Of a stretch of 64,000 nt of DNA, positions 22,629 to 35,264 are shown piece after piece. The stretch is from Anaeramoeba flamelloides (taxonomy: Eukaryota > Metamonada > Anaeramoebidae), in assembly GCA_027625915.1 (NCBI GenBank), contig JANTQA010000070.1:12839001-12903000 (forward strand). The letters run 5' to 3'. Position 1 is the first letter of the stretch, and each line of letters starts with the position of its first letter. The position numbers and the translations under genes are program-made. The notes beneath the pieces are model-generated. The model did no database searches, was not told where the DNA came from, and saw only the letters and a program-made list of their open reading frames with translations.

Positions 22629-24354
22629 CAATCTTTTAAAAAACTTTAAAATTGATGAAAAAAATAATGTTTGTGGAATAATAACAATCAAAAAATGATC
22701 TTTGAAAAAATTATAAAATAAATTTAAGGTAGGAAAGTACATTTATGATTGTTATAGATTTTTGTACTTCAAAATACAAATTGTTTTTAAAAATATTTGG
22801 TAAATTTTCAAATCAACAAAATATTACTCATACTTAAAAAGAGAGATCGTGAATAATTATTGAGTTTAATTCCCTTTTTTTTTTTTTTTTCTCATTGAGA
22901 TTCAAACAAAAGAATATTTTTAATTTGAGTGTTGTGAAATTTCATAAAACTAGTTTTTTTGAAAATACTCCCTGAAAAGATATTTTTTTATTTCCTTTTA
23001 ACTTGTTTAACTTTTTTAAATTGCTATGAATATAATATTTTATTTGTTGAAATTTATGTACTTTGTTTCAGTCAAAGTTGCCTAACATTTTTTTCAAATA
23101 TCAATTATTTTATATAATTAACCTTTGAAGAACAAATAAGATACAAACAGAATAATATACCTCAAAGAATTGTTGATATCCGTCTGAAATAAAACTAATA
23201 GATCAATGGATTTTCTGAAAAATTTAAAAACTCAAATTCTTTGGGTCCCTATTGTGAAAAACAAGAATTTTCGTTTTGATCTTCTACTGGTATTTGTATA
23301 ATAAATAGGAAACATTTTTAACTTCATTTCCGATACTTTTCTTTTAGAAATTAAGCCCCAAAACAAATGGGTTGAGATTTTTGGACTCTATTTGATTAAA
23401 GAAAAGAAAATGAAGTGGGAATTTTTCACAATAATTATTCTTATATTATGATCAAAGATCGAATACCTCCGTTTCAAACCCACCGTGAAATTTGACAGAC
23501 CAAGAAATTGACTTTTTGTCTCTGTCAAATACAAAAACAAAAAAACTCTTCTGTTATAGGCTATCATATACATTTTATGGTTTGACATCGGTTTTTTGTT
23601 TTTAAATTTCTTATTTGAAAGACTGGGAAAATAATCTTGTTATATAATAAATTCAAAAATCCAAAAAAAAGTTTCGAAAGATTGATAATTTCATTTAATA
23701 ATTACTTTGAAATAGTCTTTCCCTTTGATTTTAAGGTTTTTAGAAAAACAGGATCCATGAAAAATCTGAAAATTTTTGAAAATTATTGATCATTTTGAAC
23801 GTTTGGAGTCAAAAATTCAACCTTTATTATTTTCTCTATGTGGAATTTTTTTTTCTTTTATAAAATTTCACGGTTTGTAATAGGTTATCACATAACTATA
23901 AAATTTAATCATTACAGGGAAAGTGTGGGATAGAAAATGAATTTTCTCTTTTTCCTAGATTTCACATTAGGGATCGACCGGCAGTCAAATTCGAATAGAA
24001 ATCAATATGATTTCTCAACAATCATTTCCGAGAGTTTCAATAGCCTTATAGTATCTTTTTTTTACCAAAAGACTTTCAACCTTGCAATAAAATAATTTTT
24101 TGGAACTAAATTATGTTTCAAAAAAAAAAATCGAAAACAAAAACAAAAATATGCAAAAATGAGAAAAAAAGATTTCAATTTTGAAAATTTCCCAATTAAT
24201 TTTTTCCTTTTAATATTTATTCAAATCCTTTAAGCACATGTATTTCACTCATTACAACTGGGTTCCTTTGACTGGAAAATGGTTTAGAAACTTTTGAAAA
24301 ATTAGTTATTTTTGAAAAAAAAACTTTTTCACAGCCAAAGATCCATTACAAAAA

Positions 24355-24700
24355 AAGTGTCTCAACTCAAATAATATATATAAATAAATTGGAACTAAAT
24401 AACTGATAATAATTAAATATGATTATGAGGTCCCTTTTAAAAATATTCTAAACCTATAAAAACCTAATATTTTAAAAATTAAAAAACATAAAACCAAAAA
24501 ACCAGAAACAAGTTATTCACAATTATGAAAAGGGTATTAAGGGGTTTTTATTACTGATTTTGACTGAAAAAAAGTTAAAAATAAGATTTTTTGGATAATA
24601 ATTAAATTTGTTTTAAACTAAATTATATAATTTTGTTTTCAAAGATATATATTTTTTTCACATGATCTTTTTTTTTTATTTAAAATGATTTTCAAAAAAA
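24355..24700 (+). repeat. Dispersed repeat family R2, diverged copy
   Basis: Shows the R2 block order in eroded form: AATAATTAAATATGATTATG, AACCTAATATTTTAAAAATT, a CAAGTTATTCACAATTATGA arm, then TTATTACTGATTTTGACTGA and TTTTTTGGATAATAATTAAA. It matches 50700-50930 and 7560-7760. Confidence 0.5.
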
Positions 24701-24733
24701 AAAAAAAAAACATCAATTAAAATGCTTCTAATA

Positions 24734-24924
24734 CAGTTAGTTCCACTTTTAAAATGCAAAAGTTCAACGAAATTTATGGTAATACAAATTCTCATATTAT
24801 GCTACATTTTTATTTTTTTTTTATACTATTTATTTCCAAGAATTTGAAGTTTATACTCTAATTAGTAATAATTTATTACCTTAATTTTTGTTCAGGGTAT
24901 GTGTTGTAAAAGTGGAAATTACAG
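24734..24924. mobile_element. Tc1-like MITE, degenerate copy
   Basis: Begins CAGTTAGTTCCACTTTTAAA after a TA and ends GTAAAAGTGGAAATTACAG before a TA. The body is clearly more diverged than in other copies, which suggests an older insertion. Confidence 0.6.
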
Positions 24925-27900
24925 TAAAGGAACCAGAAATTTTCTTTTCAATCAATAAAATTTAAAAAAAAACATATTTTCAATCTTATATATCTTACTC
25001 CTGCTTAATCTAGCTTTTTTTTTTGTGATTTTTATTCTTTGTTTTAATTTTTTGTAATAAAAATGACTGTGTTGGAATTTTAAAATTCAAAAATTGTAAT
25101 CTTGCTTTGGAAATTTGGCAATTAAATCCCCAAAAAATATAAAAAATATACTGTTTAACTTTAATTCTGTTTAAAGCAATTTGATTTAATTTTTGATTAA
25201 TAAATAAAATAAATAAATAAATTGTTATTTTTTATTTCTTTTTTTGAAAGATTAATTATTTTTATTATTTTTTTTTTAGAGAAAAACATCATTTAAAAAT
25301 CCATTTAAAGGGGGTAACTGTTCTTTAAATCAAATATTCTCAAAATTATGATATTTTTTTTTTGGTGGTAATGAGTTGGTGAATTTGAGGTCTACATAAT
25401 CAAGTAATAATTTCAGTTGTAACAGTCATCTGAAATATACACATTTGCTAAAAATTTTAAAGTTTGAAAGTTCAATTTGAAGACTTCAAAGTTGAAAATT
25501 TTTCTTTCGTATATTTGACTTTATATTAATAGTTACCATGAAAAAACCTTGCCTGGGTTATACAATCTGTTGTTCAAAATAAAAATATTGCCTTTTAAGT
25601 CTTGTTCTAATGTAATAACTAAACTACTACCCAATGGCTAGATAATATCAAATATATTTTAAAGGTTTTCTATAAGAACATTTCAAATAAATTTTAAGTT
25701 CAGAATCAAATTTAATTGGAATTTTTTCGTGATTTTTTCATGTTTTTGTTTTTTTTTTTAAATATTTTTCTTTTTTTGAATAATTTTCATTCCAATTGAT
25801 AGTTTCTAATATTATTTCTATTTTTTGAAAGATATTTTATATTTGATTCTTTTATTTTAAGAATATCTTTTTCTCCAATTTAGAAACTTTTTAAAATCGG
25901 AATGGTAATTACTTCTTATTTATTTTTGGTTTCGTAAATTTTTTGATGTGTAGATTTTCTTGGAGAAATAATCAAGGTTTTTATTTTGAAGTACAAGTTC
26001 TACCAACTCTAAGGGGGTTATTTCAGGAAGGGTAACAATATACTTTTCTATACTGAATCCAAAAACCAAAACCCTTTCTAAATTAAGAGGCTAGTTAACT
26101 AAAAACAATCTTCTAGTAAACCCAATAACCAATTAAAAGAATTTTCACCCCATTTTGTAATTGAAAAACCAAGTATCAATCTGATTACTCAAAAAAACAA
26201 ACTTTATTTTAATACACTTTTCAGAAATGAATTATTGCTTTTAAAAGTTTGATCCATTTTTCTCATTTTTGTAAAGTTGAAAATTCACCATATTTCTGAA
26301 TTATTTAAAAAAAAATTAGTTATTTTGTTAATTAAAAACAAATCACATTATTTTTGAAGCCAGGTGTGTACAAAAATACACATTAAAAATAAAACCACTA
26401 AGTTCTAAAATATCCCAGGATAAAAAATCTACTTAATTTCAAAAAAAATTACAATAATTATTTTTGTACATGAAAAAAATATAATATTGTGATTCAAAAA
26501 ATATTTTAAATCTTTTTTTTTCTCTTTTATGAACAAAAAAAAATGAGAAAAATGATCAAATCATTGAATTAAAAATTCCACCTGAAATAAACTTTTTTAA
26601 AACCCGGAAAATTATACTGTTAATCTAAAGAAAAATTTTTTTAATTTGATTCCTTTTAAAGGGCTAGTTTTTATTATTTCTTTTTGACCAATTTTGAAAT
26701 AATGGTTCCTTATCTAGAAAAAAGTTTAATATGAAAATAAACAGGGTTTTTCAAATCAGTGTAATTGGCAAAAAAATCTCTCAATCTCTATTAAATTTAG
26801 GTAAAAAATTTAATCGGGATTAGTCCCTTAATCAATAATCAATAACCCAATCTTAATTTTTTCAGCGAGATATTTAACAACCCATGTTTTAAAATGTATC
26901 AAATAGTTTAGAATTATTTCTCAATTTTTCAAAGATTTTCAAACAAATAAAACCAATACATATAAATAATTCTAATAAAAATAATAATAATAGATATTCT
27001 GAAATAACTGATTATAATAATATTAATTTGTTTTTTATACTCTGAATATTTAAAAAAGAGTATTGTCTAATTGTTCTAATTTCAAGATATTTTAATAAAT
27101 ATTTGTGAATAAAATTGAATGATCAATTTTTTTAGATCTTCTTGGATACAATATTTGATTTATTTTTTTGATATTTTTAAAATAAGTTTTAAAATTTCAA
27201 GGTTTTTTATGAATACAAGCTTACTGAAATTACTCAAAATGATATTTCTTTAAGGGACTATATTTTTTTAATTTTTTCTTTTATTTTTTGATCCAAAAAT
27301 CATCCAAAAAAGATAAGGATCTTTTGACTGAAAATTTCAATGGGAAAAATAAACTCAATTAAAAATGATAACTCATCTCTCGCAAGTTGATAAATGGAGT
27401 TGCGTTATCTGATTTAATTGTATCCTTATCTAGATAATTACACTATTACCTTTGGGATTAATAATAAAAAAGATTTAATGGTAGCTTAACCAACTAATCA
27501 TTCTAGTTGAATTGAATTATACTGATTGTTGAATAATAACAAATACAATTTTCACAAAAAAGTTTGATTTTGTCTTGTTTTTGCAAAATAAATGAGAAAA
27601 AATTTTCACTTTCTGTTTTATATTTTTCTTTTATAAATAGAAACTTATCAAAAAAGAAGATTCAAATTTGTGGGAGATTTTTATTTCCCCTGCCTCTTTT
27701 TTATAATCTTTATTGCTCAAGTCGAGAATACCAAAAGAAAAGAATTAAAAAAAGATAAATCAACTGAAATTTTTTCCCATTATTTATTCAAAAATTGGTT
27801 TATTACTTTTTTCAATAATTATTTTTTTCTATGCTTATTCATTTCAAAAAATATAATTTGGATTCAATGGATTGAATCACAGTCAGAGAGGTTTCTTTGG

Positions 27901-28641
27901 AAAAAATTCCGAAGGTTTATTCTTGAAACAACAAACAGAGTATAATTTTAGACTGAGAATTTGTTCAAGTTCTTGTATTTTTTTCTTAAATTTGCTTTAT
28001 TTGGTAACTTTTTAACAATACAGGAGTTTTTTCAAATCATTTTTTTCTTTTATCTTCAAATTGTAAGTTTTTTTTTGCTTTTTGTTTCTTATCTTTTTTA
28101 TTTTATTTTTATCTTTGTTCAAGCCTCCAGTACTTGATTTTTTTTTTTTTTTTTTTTTTGTGACTCTGGGTGAATTACCGTTTTTTCTGATTTAAAGTCT
28201 TTTCCACCAAGTCTTTTTTTTGACATCAATTGTTAAATTAGTGTGATAACCTTTTTATCCAAAAAACTCTTGTTTATTGTTTTTTTCTCACTTTGGATGT
28301 TTAACAAAAAACAAAAGAAACAACAAAAAAAAAATAAAAAAACTAATTTGTTTCTTCTTCTGAAATTATAACTCTTCGTGAACGATCCACGTTTTCACAA
28401 AAACTTCTGGACGATTCTTTCTTTATCACTTTATTTGGTCTTTTGATTTATTAATTGTTTTTTGTTATTTTTCACAGAACTCCTTTTGAAGGAAATATTT
28501 TTTTTCTCCTTTTTAAAGTAATCAAACATCTTGAGCTTTACTTTTTTCATTTCCCTTGATATACTCACATAAATTATTTTCTCAATTTGCTGAAAAACAA
28601 AAAAAAAAAAAAAACAAAACAAAATAATAGAATCTTAACAA

Positions 28642-30135
28642 ATGGACCAAACAATCTATGATGTATTCAAAGGACTTTTAAACAACAAAGACATGCACGA
28701 TGTTGTCTTAAAAGTTGACGGATCGACAATTTACGCACACTCCCTTGTCTTAGCCTCAAGTGGAGAATTCTGGAAGCAATGCTTTTATGAAGGCAAAAAC
28801 AAGGACTTTTATAGCTTTGATAGCAAAACTCAGAAATGGACCTTTGAAATTTCCGATCTTAGCAAGGCCCAATTATTGGATCTCTTAGAATTTTGTTATA
28901 CACGCGTCCCAAAATTACGTGACGACAATGTTGTTAAAACATTCAAATTCTGTGAAAAGTTCCCAATGGAAGTTATGAAGAATCACTGTGGAGAATTTTT
29001 GGCCAAAAACATTACCGAAAACAATGTCATGGAAATCCTCCAAGAATTTAAGGTCAAATCCTTAGAAGAACAAGCCTTCAAATTCCTTGCTGAAGATGTT
29101 GCACCATGGAAAAAGAAGGACCTCTTTGTTGGCTGCCAAGATCCAGAATTAATCACCAAGATCATCAAGATTGAACAAATCGGTGCCCCAGAGCTTTTCG
29201 TTTTCAGAAGACTTGTCGAATACGGAAAAGACTTGTGTAAAAAAGAAGGGATGGAAGAAAACCCAGAAAATTTAAAATCTGTCCTCGGAGACTATCTCCC
29301 ACTCATCAGACTTGATCTCATGACACGAAAGGAATTTTCAGAAATCTCCAAAACCATGCTATACACCATTGAGCAATTATGTGACGCCTCATTCAAAACC
29401 CTTTCCAACTTTGATTGCAAAAAGCACCCAATCTCAAGAGGACCACCAATTATCCAAAAGGAAAGAATGAAGATTCTTCACATGAGCGCAAACGGACAAG
29501 ACTGGTGTGAAAATACCAAAAAATCGATCATGTCAACAGGCATTTCACAAATTACAATGATCAATGCCGAAACACAAACACCAACACTCGAAGAAATGCT
29601 CAAGCATCACGTTGTATGGGTCAACTCATGTAGATCTTTCCACAACCCACAAGAAGTTGGTGACAGACTCGCCTCCTTTGTTGAAGCAGGTGGTAGTGTT
29701 GTCGTCTGTGCTGCTCATACCTTAAGAAACGATAACGCCAAATGGGTCATGCAAGGTAGATTAACCACTGGCGGATTCTTGCCAATGAGCAAGGGCGCCC
29801 TCAAGCAAGGTAAAAGATCCAAATTAGGCGCCATCATCCAAAAGGAACATTTGATCGTCGAAAACGTCAAGAAATTCGAAGGTGGAAGATTCTCTTCAAG
29901 AATCCTTGGTCAACCAACCGAAGGTGCAGAACTCATCGCTAAATGGTCAGACGGTACACCTCTCATCTTGGAAAAGAAAAAAGGTGAAAGATACGGTGTC
30001 GTTGTCGTTCTTAATATTAGACCACCTAACTCAGACCTCGATCGAAAATACTGGAACAAGAAAACTGACGGTGCTCTCATGATCGCTAATGCCGTTGAAT
30101 ATGCAGGTGGTGAATCTAAATTAAAATTCGACTAA
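28642..30135 (+). CDS. BTB/POZ protein with glutamine-amidotransferase-like C-terminal domain
   Basis: Intronless, 497 residues. Residues about 10-115 are a BTB fold (MHDVVLKVDGSTIYAHSLVL, then LLDLLEFCYTRVPKL), followed by a helical BACK-like segment to about 260 (MEVMKNHCGEFLAKNI, LVEYGKDLCKKEG). The C-terminal 220 residues form a class-I glutamine-amidotransferase-like Rossmann domain: MKILHMSANGQDW, HHVVWVNSCRSF, LASFVEAGGSVVVCAAH, AELIAKWSDGTPLILEKK and RYGVVVVLNIRPP. BTB-BACK proteins are commonly cullin-3 substrate adaptors. The second domain may be a binding rather than catalytic module: I see a Cys in VVVCAAH but no proven catalytic triad. Codon use is the most GC-rich of the window, suggesting high expression. 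The architecture is inferred by eye. Confidence 0.85.
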   Translation: MDQTIYDVFKGLLNNKDMHDVVLKVDGSTIYAHSLVLASSGEFWKQCFYEGKNKDFYSFDSKTQKWTFEISDLSKAQLLDLLEFCYTRVPKLRDDNVVKTFKFCEKFPMEVMKNHCGEFLAKNITENNVMEILQEFKVKSLEEQAFKFLAEDVAPWKKKDLFVGCQDPELITKIIKIEQIGAPELFVFRRLVEYGKDLCKKEGMEENPENLKSVLGDYLPLIRLDLMTRKEFSEISKTMLYTIEQLCDASFKTLSNFDCKKHPISRGPPIIQKERMKILHMSANGQDWCENTKKSIMSTGISQITMINAETQTPTLEEMLKHHVVWVNSCRSFHNPQEVGDRLASFVEAGGSVVVCAAHTLRNDNAKWVMQGRLTTGGFLPMSKGALKQGKRSKLGAIIQKEHLIVENVKKFEGGRFSSRILGQPTEGAELIAKWSDGTPLILEKKKGERYGVVVVLNIRPPNSDLDRKYWNKKTDGALMIANAVEYAGGESKLKFD

Positions 30136-30604
30136 AATTTTTTATTATTTAATTAATAAATTATTTCCTTTTTTTTTTTTTTATTTTTATCGTTTTTATT
30201 TCTTTCTTTCTTTTTTCCTTTGATTTTTTTTAAAAAATCTTATAAAAATTCAAAAAAAAAAAAAATATTGCACTTATTTTCAAGAATACCTTTGTTGAAT
30301 TTAATTTGAAATGATAAATGGAAAACATTTTTTTTTTATTTTTTTTTTTTTTTTTTTTTTTCATTTTCATAATTAAAACTAAAAACTTGATCTTACTCAT
30401 AAAATTTTATTTTTGATTTCTTTTTTGTGAATATTTTTCCAAGTAATGTAATGGAGGCAAAAAAGAGGATTATTTTTTAAAGAAAAAACTTCAGAAATCG
30501 TAATTGACAATTTAAATACCTACCTTTTATTTGTAGTTTAAGTACCATATAAAATTTAATACTCGTGTTGATCTTGGAATACAATGTACTAATCAATAAA
30601 AATG

Positions 30605-31105
30605 GTTTCACTGAGTGTTACAGACAATTAAACCGCTATAGTGAAAGCTATTAAAAACAGAGAAATTGGTTTTCCAGGAGAAAAATGTGTTTTTGGAAAT
30701 AGAAAAATCAATTTCTCACATATGATCAAAATTTCATATTGTATTACTTCATTCGAGAAATTTTTTTTTGTTATCAACATTGACAAAAATTCAATTTCAT
30801 AAGAAAGAAAAAACCGAAAGGTGAGAATTCTTTTTTAAATTTTTTTAATCTGAGATTTTTTTATATTTTTAAAAATTAAAGATCCACATTAACGTAAGTT
30901 TATTTTTGTAATTTATTTGTCAATGAGAAAACCAAAAAATCCTATAACATATTTTTTTTTTTAATATTATAAATTTTTCAGTTGATGATAAACTTTCATA
31001 ACCATATTACTGTTTGTTACATATGAGTCAATTTTGTCATAGAAAATCAATTATAGGTTTAATAAATTATCGTCGTCTGATTGGATAGGTTGGAACAGTG
31101 AATTA
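30605..31105 (+). repeat. Dispersed repeat family R4, copy B
   Basis: Related to 10600-11160 (see that copy). The right end GGTTGGAACAGTG is the inverse of the CCGTTCCAGCC left end of copy A. Non-coding. Confidence 0.55.
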
Positions 31106-32314
31106 TTTGGTTTGAGTTCAGATTTTTTTTATAATTTGATACTATTTTTTTATTTTTAAAATATTAAGACGATGATATATACGATATTAGAATTTATTTT
31201 TCTTTATCTTTAATCAAATAATGTTTAATAGAATTATATATATATCTATATATATATATATATTATCAAAACAAAGAAAATTATTTAAAATTAAATAAAT
31301 CAAATTTTTTTGAATTTTTTTTAAAGAAAATAATAAATATTAGAAAAAGATTGTTTAATAGTGACACAAAATCAAAAATTTCATTTCTTAATTCTGGTTT
31401 TTATGATTTTATTTATTATTTCTTGGTTGATTTTAATTCTTTTAATTTTTTATTATCCAACAGTTGACTTTTAAATTGAAATTAAAGATTTAAGCAAAAT
31501 TTACAAAATAAGAAGGATTTAGTTGATTCAAAACTGAATAATTCAAATTAGTTTTTTCACAAGATACAAAAATATTTTACTAAATATTAGAGTATCATAT
31601 GTCCCGTATAATATATTAAGATACCAATTATTAAGGAAACAACAAATGAAAAAGTTGATCAAAAAAAAAATCAAAAAAATCAGATATTTCTTGAACTTAT
31701 CTTTAACATTTGTAACAATTTTTTATTCCTAATTTGGTTTTATTTTTAATTCTTCTTGAAAAAATTAATTAAAAAAATTTTAAGGAAAAAAATTACTTAC
31801 TATCAAGAAAAAAATTTCAAAATGAATTCAAATTCCTATTTTCATTTAATTTATATTATTTGTTTTTTTATTAATAAAATAGGATATTTTTTTGATTTTT
31901 ATTCAGAAATATAGAATTTCTTGGACATATTTTGTTTGATTTTAAAATTATCTATTGTCTTATAAATTAAAAACTCAAAATAAATCGGAATTTTTCTTTA
32001 CGTTTTTCTCATATTTTCTTTTTTATCCCGGTTGAATTTTCCTTTTCTTTTTTTGATTTTGAGAATTCAACCCATTTAATTTAATCTTTGAAGTAATATT
32101 CTTTGTTTTTACTTAATACGTCCTAACTGAAAAAATAATTTTGAAAAAAATATTGTTTAAACAAATATTTTAGATAAAAAACAATAAATAGTAACATGAG
32201 ACGAATTGGAGGCAACAATTTTTTTGGATTCATATAAATGAAAAAATTAAAAAAGAAATATCTTCCAAAATATTCTTTTGAAAAAACTATAATTTTTTTA
32301 TTTCAACACGTTTA

Positions 32315-32509
32315 CAGTTAGTCCCAGTTTTAAAACACAAACTTTCAACCAAATGTAAGGCACAAAAAAATCTCAAATTAGAGAAGATTTTCTTGGAATT
32401 TTTTTTTATACAAGTTATTTTACTAGAATCTGAATTTTGTAGCTTAATTTTTGATTTTTATGCACCTCAAATTTCATAAAAATTTTTTGCATTTAAACCG
32501 GAACTCACT
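32315..32509. mobile_element. Tc1-like MITE, copy at 32.3 kb
   Basis: Starts CAGTTAGTCCCAGTTTTAAA after TA, contains AAGGCACAAAAAAATCTCAA and ATTTTACTAGAATCTGAATT, and ends near GGAACTCAC. The second half is eroded. Confidence 0.7.
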
Positions 32510-33158
32510 ATATTTAAAAATATGATATTTCAAAATTAGTGATTCAAAAAGATAAAATTGTTTAAAAAAACATTCTAATCCGATTTTACTCATTTTTTCT
32601 TTAATTAATTTCCAATTTCAATCAGATTTCTTATACCACCTCCCTGTTCAAATAATAATAAGATAATAAAACCAAAAAAATTCTTAATATAAAATATTCA
32701 AACAATTGAATATTTTGATATTTAGCTTTGAATACAGATTTATTCTTTTCAAAAAAATAATACCAAATGATATTTTTATTACAAAACTCTACTATCCAAG
32801 TAAATTCAAAAAAACCCTTTTCAAGAATTTACCTAAAAGTAACAATAATCAAAAATGTTAAATTTAACCTACTATCTAAAAAAACCAATTGAAAATTTAT
32901 TGAATTAATGGTTTCACCAACCGATTTTTTCCAGAATAATACAACCAAATAACTTTTATTATTGTTTATTTTTAGTATTTTCCTTTTCATTACTTAATCA
33001 ATATTTTGTTAAAACAATTTTTTTTAGTAAATTAAGAATAAAAAAACCAATAGTTCATCTAGTATGATAATATAATAACTAGGACTTGAATTGGTGTAGA
33101 TGAAATTTTACATTGTTATAATGATACTTAAAATTATAAAAAAAAGATAATGTATACA

Positions 33159-33345
33159 AACTGTACCACTTTTTTAAAATAAAAACCATCAAAAATATTT
33201 CATGGATAAAAAAAAAACTTATTTAAAGCCTATTATTTTAGATTTTTTTTCATATTTTATTTACCAGAAACTCCTAAATTTTCTGTAATTTGTGATTTTT
33301 TTGTACCTGAAATTTCACTGAGAGTTTGTGTCTTGAAAGTGAAAT
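33159..33345. mobile_element. Tc1-like MITE, very diverged copy
   Basis: Only the ends are convincing: CTGTACCACTTTTTTAAAAT on the left, and on the right TTTTTTTGTACCTGAAATTT, CACTGAGAGTTTGTGTCTTG and AAAGTGAAATC. Target duplication not clear. Confidence 0.35.
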
Positions 33346-34601
33346 CAAATATTCTTGCCATTTATCAAGGTCTCTCATAAACCTACAGCTGTTTTTCGGC
33401 TACCATGAAATTTTATCAATATCAAATTTTGATGTTGATATAGATTTTTAACTTTTGGTATATCTGAATAAGAAATCTTATATTGAAAATATTTTTTTCA
33501 TATATGAGTTTTTATGAAAAATATTCTTCTAATGTGATCGAAAAAGAAATTCATTGTTTAGAGGAAATTTGATGTCGTTTCTTAATGAATTTTTGATGTT
33601 TAGAGTTATTTTGGGTTCTGAAAATTTGTTTTTTGAAAATCAGAAAAAATTCTTGAATATTGGTTCATTTAGGAATTTTTTTTTTAATAAGAGCTTTATT
33701 ATTCTCGTATTGAACTTTTTAAAAATTTATATCAACATCAAAATTTGAGATTCATAAAATTTCACCGTCGCTTTGGATTGACTGTAACATACCCAATAAG
33801 ATAAAAAAAATATATTAATCTTTTGTGAAAATAAAAGAAATCTGTTGCAATTATTGAAAATTGATATTGGGTAATTTTTTTATGACTCTTTTTCATTTTT
33901 TTTTGACACCCTTAGTCATTTTTTTCATGTTCTATTTTAGATTTTAATTCATGTTTAAATGATGCACTAGTATGAATAGATTTAATTTATTTTTAATAGA
34001 TAACAATTATTGCAATTAATGAGATAATTGGGGTTAACAGAGTATATAATACTTGAACTATTAACAGTAAAGTCGCACTATATAACACCAGATTTTTCCA
34101 CATAAAAAAAAAAATTGTCCTTTTTAAAAAATAAATTTTCGTCAAATAACAATGATAATCATGAAATAGAAAAGAAAATAATTCGAAAGTTGATGATTAA
34201 TTTGATGAATTTTTTTTTTTTTCCAAAAATAATTCAAAAAAAAAAAAAAAGATTATTATATACATATGAAATTCACAATATGGGAATTATATAATAAAAA
34301 ATATAAACGACTATCTCCTAAATGCACTCAAAATACTGGCAAATATACTTATCTTTAAAAATTGTTTTACTAATTTTTATCATTACAAAGACATTTTTTT
34401 TAATGAAAAAATATTAATTTATGGAGTATTAAACTATATTTTCTATTCTCATTAAGCTCCAACAAAAAATAAGATAATTCTAAACACTCTTTTATCAATT
34501 ATCCAATTTTGGAGACATGCTTTAGGAAATTTTCTTGAAAAGGTTAAAATTGAAACCCAATTAAAAAAAGAACATTTAGATACTGTTATTTTCTAATTAT
34601 T

Positions 34602-34815
34602 AAATGAAAATTTTTATTTCAATTTCCAAAATGAATATTATGTATTACTACTAAAATCAAATTAGCAGAGTAAAAGTTTTGTCTTCCAGTTAACGAAGGA
34701 AGTTCAATTTTATTGTCGAAAAATATCATTTCTAAACAATGTTTGTCAAGATCTGTGGATTTTCGTCAACATATAAACTAGAAAAATTTTTGGAATCTGA
34801 CTTAAAAATTTTTTT
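34602..34815 (+). repeat. Dispersed repeat family R5 (about 215 bp), copy 1
   Basis: AAATGAAAATTTTTATTTCA at the start, then CAAATTAGCAGAGTAAAAGT, GAAGGAAGTTCAATTTTATT and an end near ACTAGAAAAATTTTTGGAAT. Other copies in the same orientation are at 42889-43105 and 54583-54795. No coding potential and no obvious terminal inverted repeat. Confidence 0.65.
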
Positions 34816-35045
34816 TTTTAATTTGAAAATAATAGTATAAACCACCTTATTATAAAATACCTCAAATCTATTTTACTTTCGTCCATTTATTTGAATTTAG
34901 TAAACCAACTTTCAAAAAACCGTCTTTAAACAACCTTCAAAGTTCGATTATAGCTAAAGATCCATCCACTCAGGACCACAATAACAAGTTTTTAAAGGAG
35001 ATACCTGTCAATCGATTTTGAAAATTTCAAGGACAAAATTCTTTG

Positions 35046-35205
35046 ACACAAACAATCTCATGACTTTTATCAAGCTTTCAGTCTCTTTTCAAACTTTCAG
35101 ATAGTGTACAAACCTTTCAAACACTTTTCGACACCTTTAAAGGTGAAATATGCTGAAAAGTTGATAAGCTTTGTAAAAGTCACGAGATTTTGTGTTGTTT
35201 TCAAG
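35046..35205. repeat. Inverted repeat just upstream of the coiled-coil gene
   Basis: ACACAAACAATCTCATGACT and TTTTATCAAGCTTTCAG are mirrored by CTGAAAAGTTGATAAGCTTT and AAAAGTCACGAGATTTTGTG about 100 bases later. The element ends about 60 bases before the ATG, so it sits in or near the promoter or 5' UTR. Confidence 0.6.
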
Positions 35206-35264
35206 TCGAAAATAGAATCATTTTTGTCTCAATTTCTTTAAAATCGGATTTTCAAAGCAATAAA

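Larger units (their letters stand above)
22629..28641. other. 6 kb gene-free interval between AP-4 mu and BTB gene
   Basis: These two genes diverge, so both promoters should lie here. I found no exon. It contains an R2-related segment (24355-24700), a degenerate Tc1-like MITE (24734-24924) and long A/T runs. The open frames at 27564-27945 lack a recognisable domain and look compositional. Confidence 0.5.
30136..35264. other. 5.1 kb gene-free interval
   Basis: No exon recognised. It contains poly-T tracts after the BTB gene, R4 repeat copy B (30605-31105), a TA-rich patch near 31235-31262, Tc1-like MITE remnants (32315-32509 and about 33159-33345), an R5 repeat (34602-34815), and a hairpin just before the coiled-coil gene (35046-35205). 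Confidence 0.55.
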
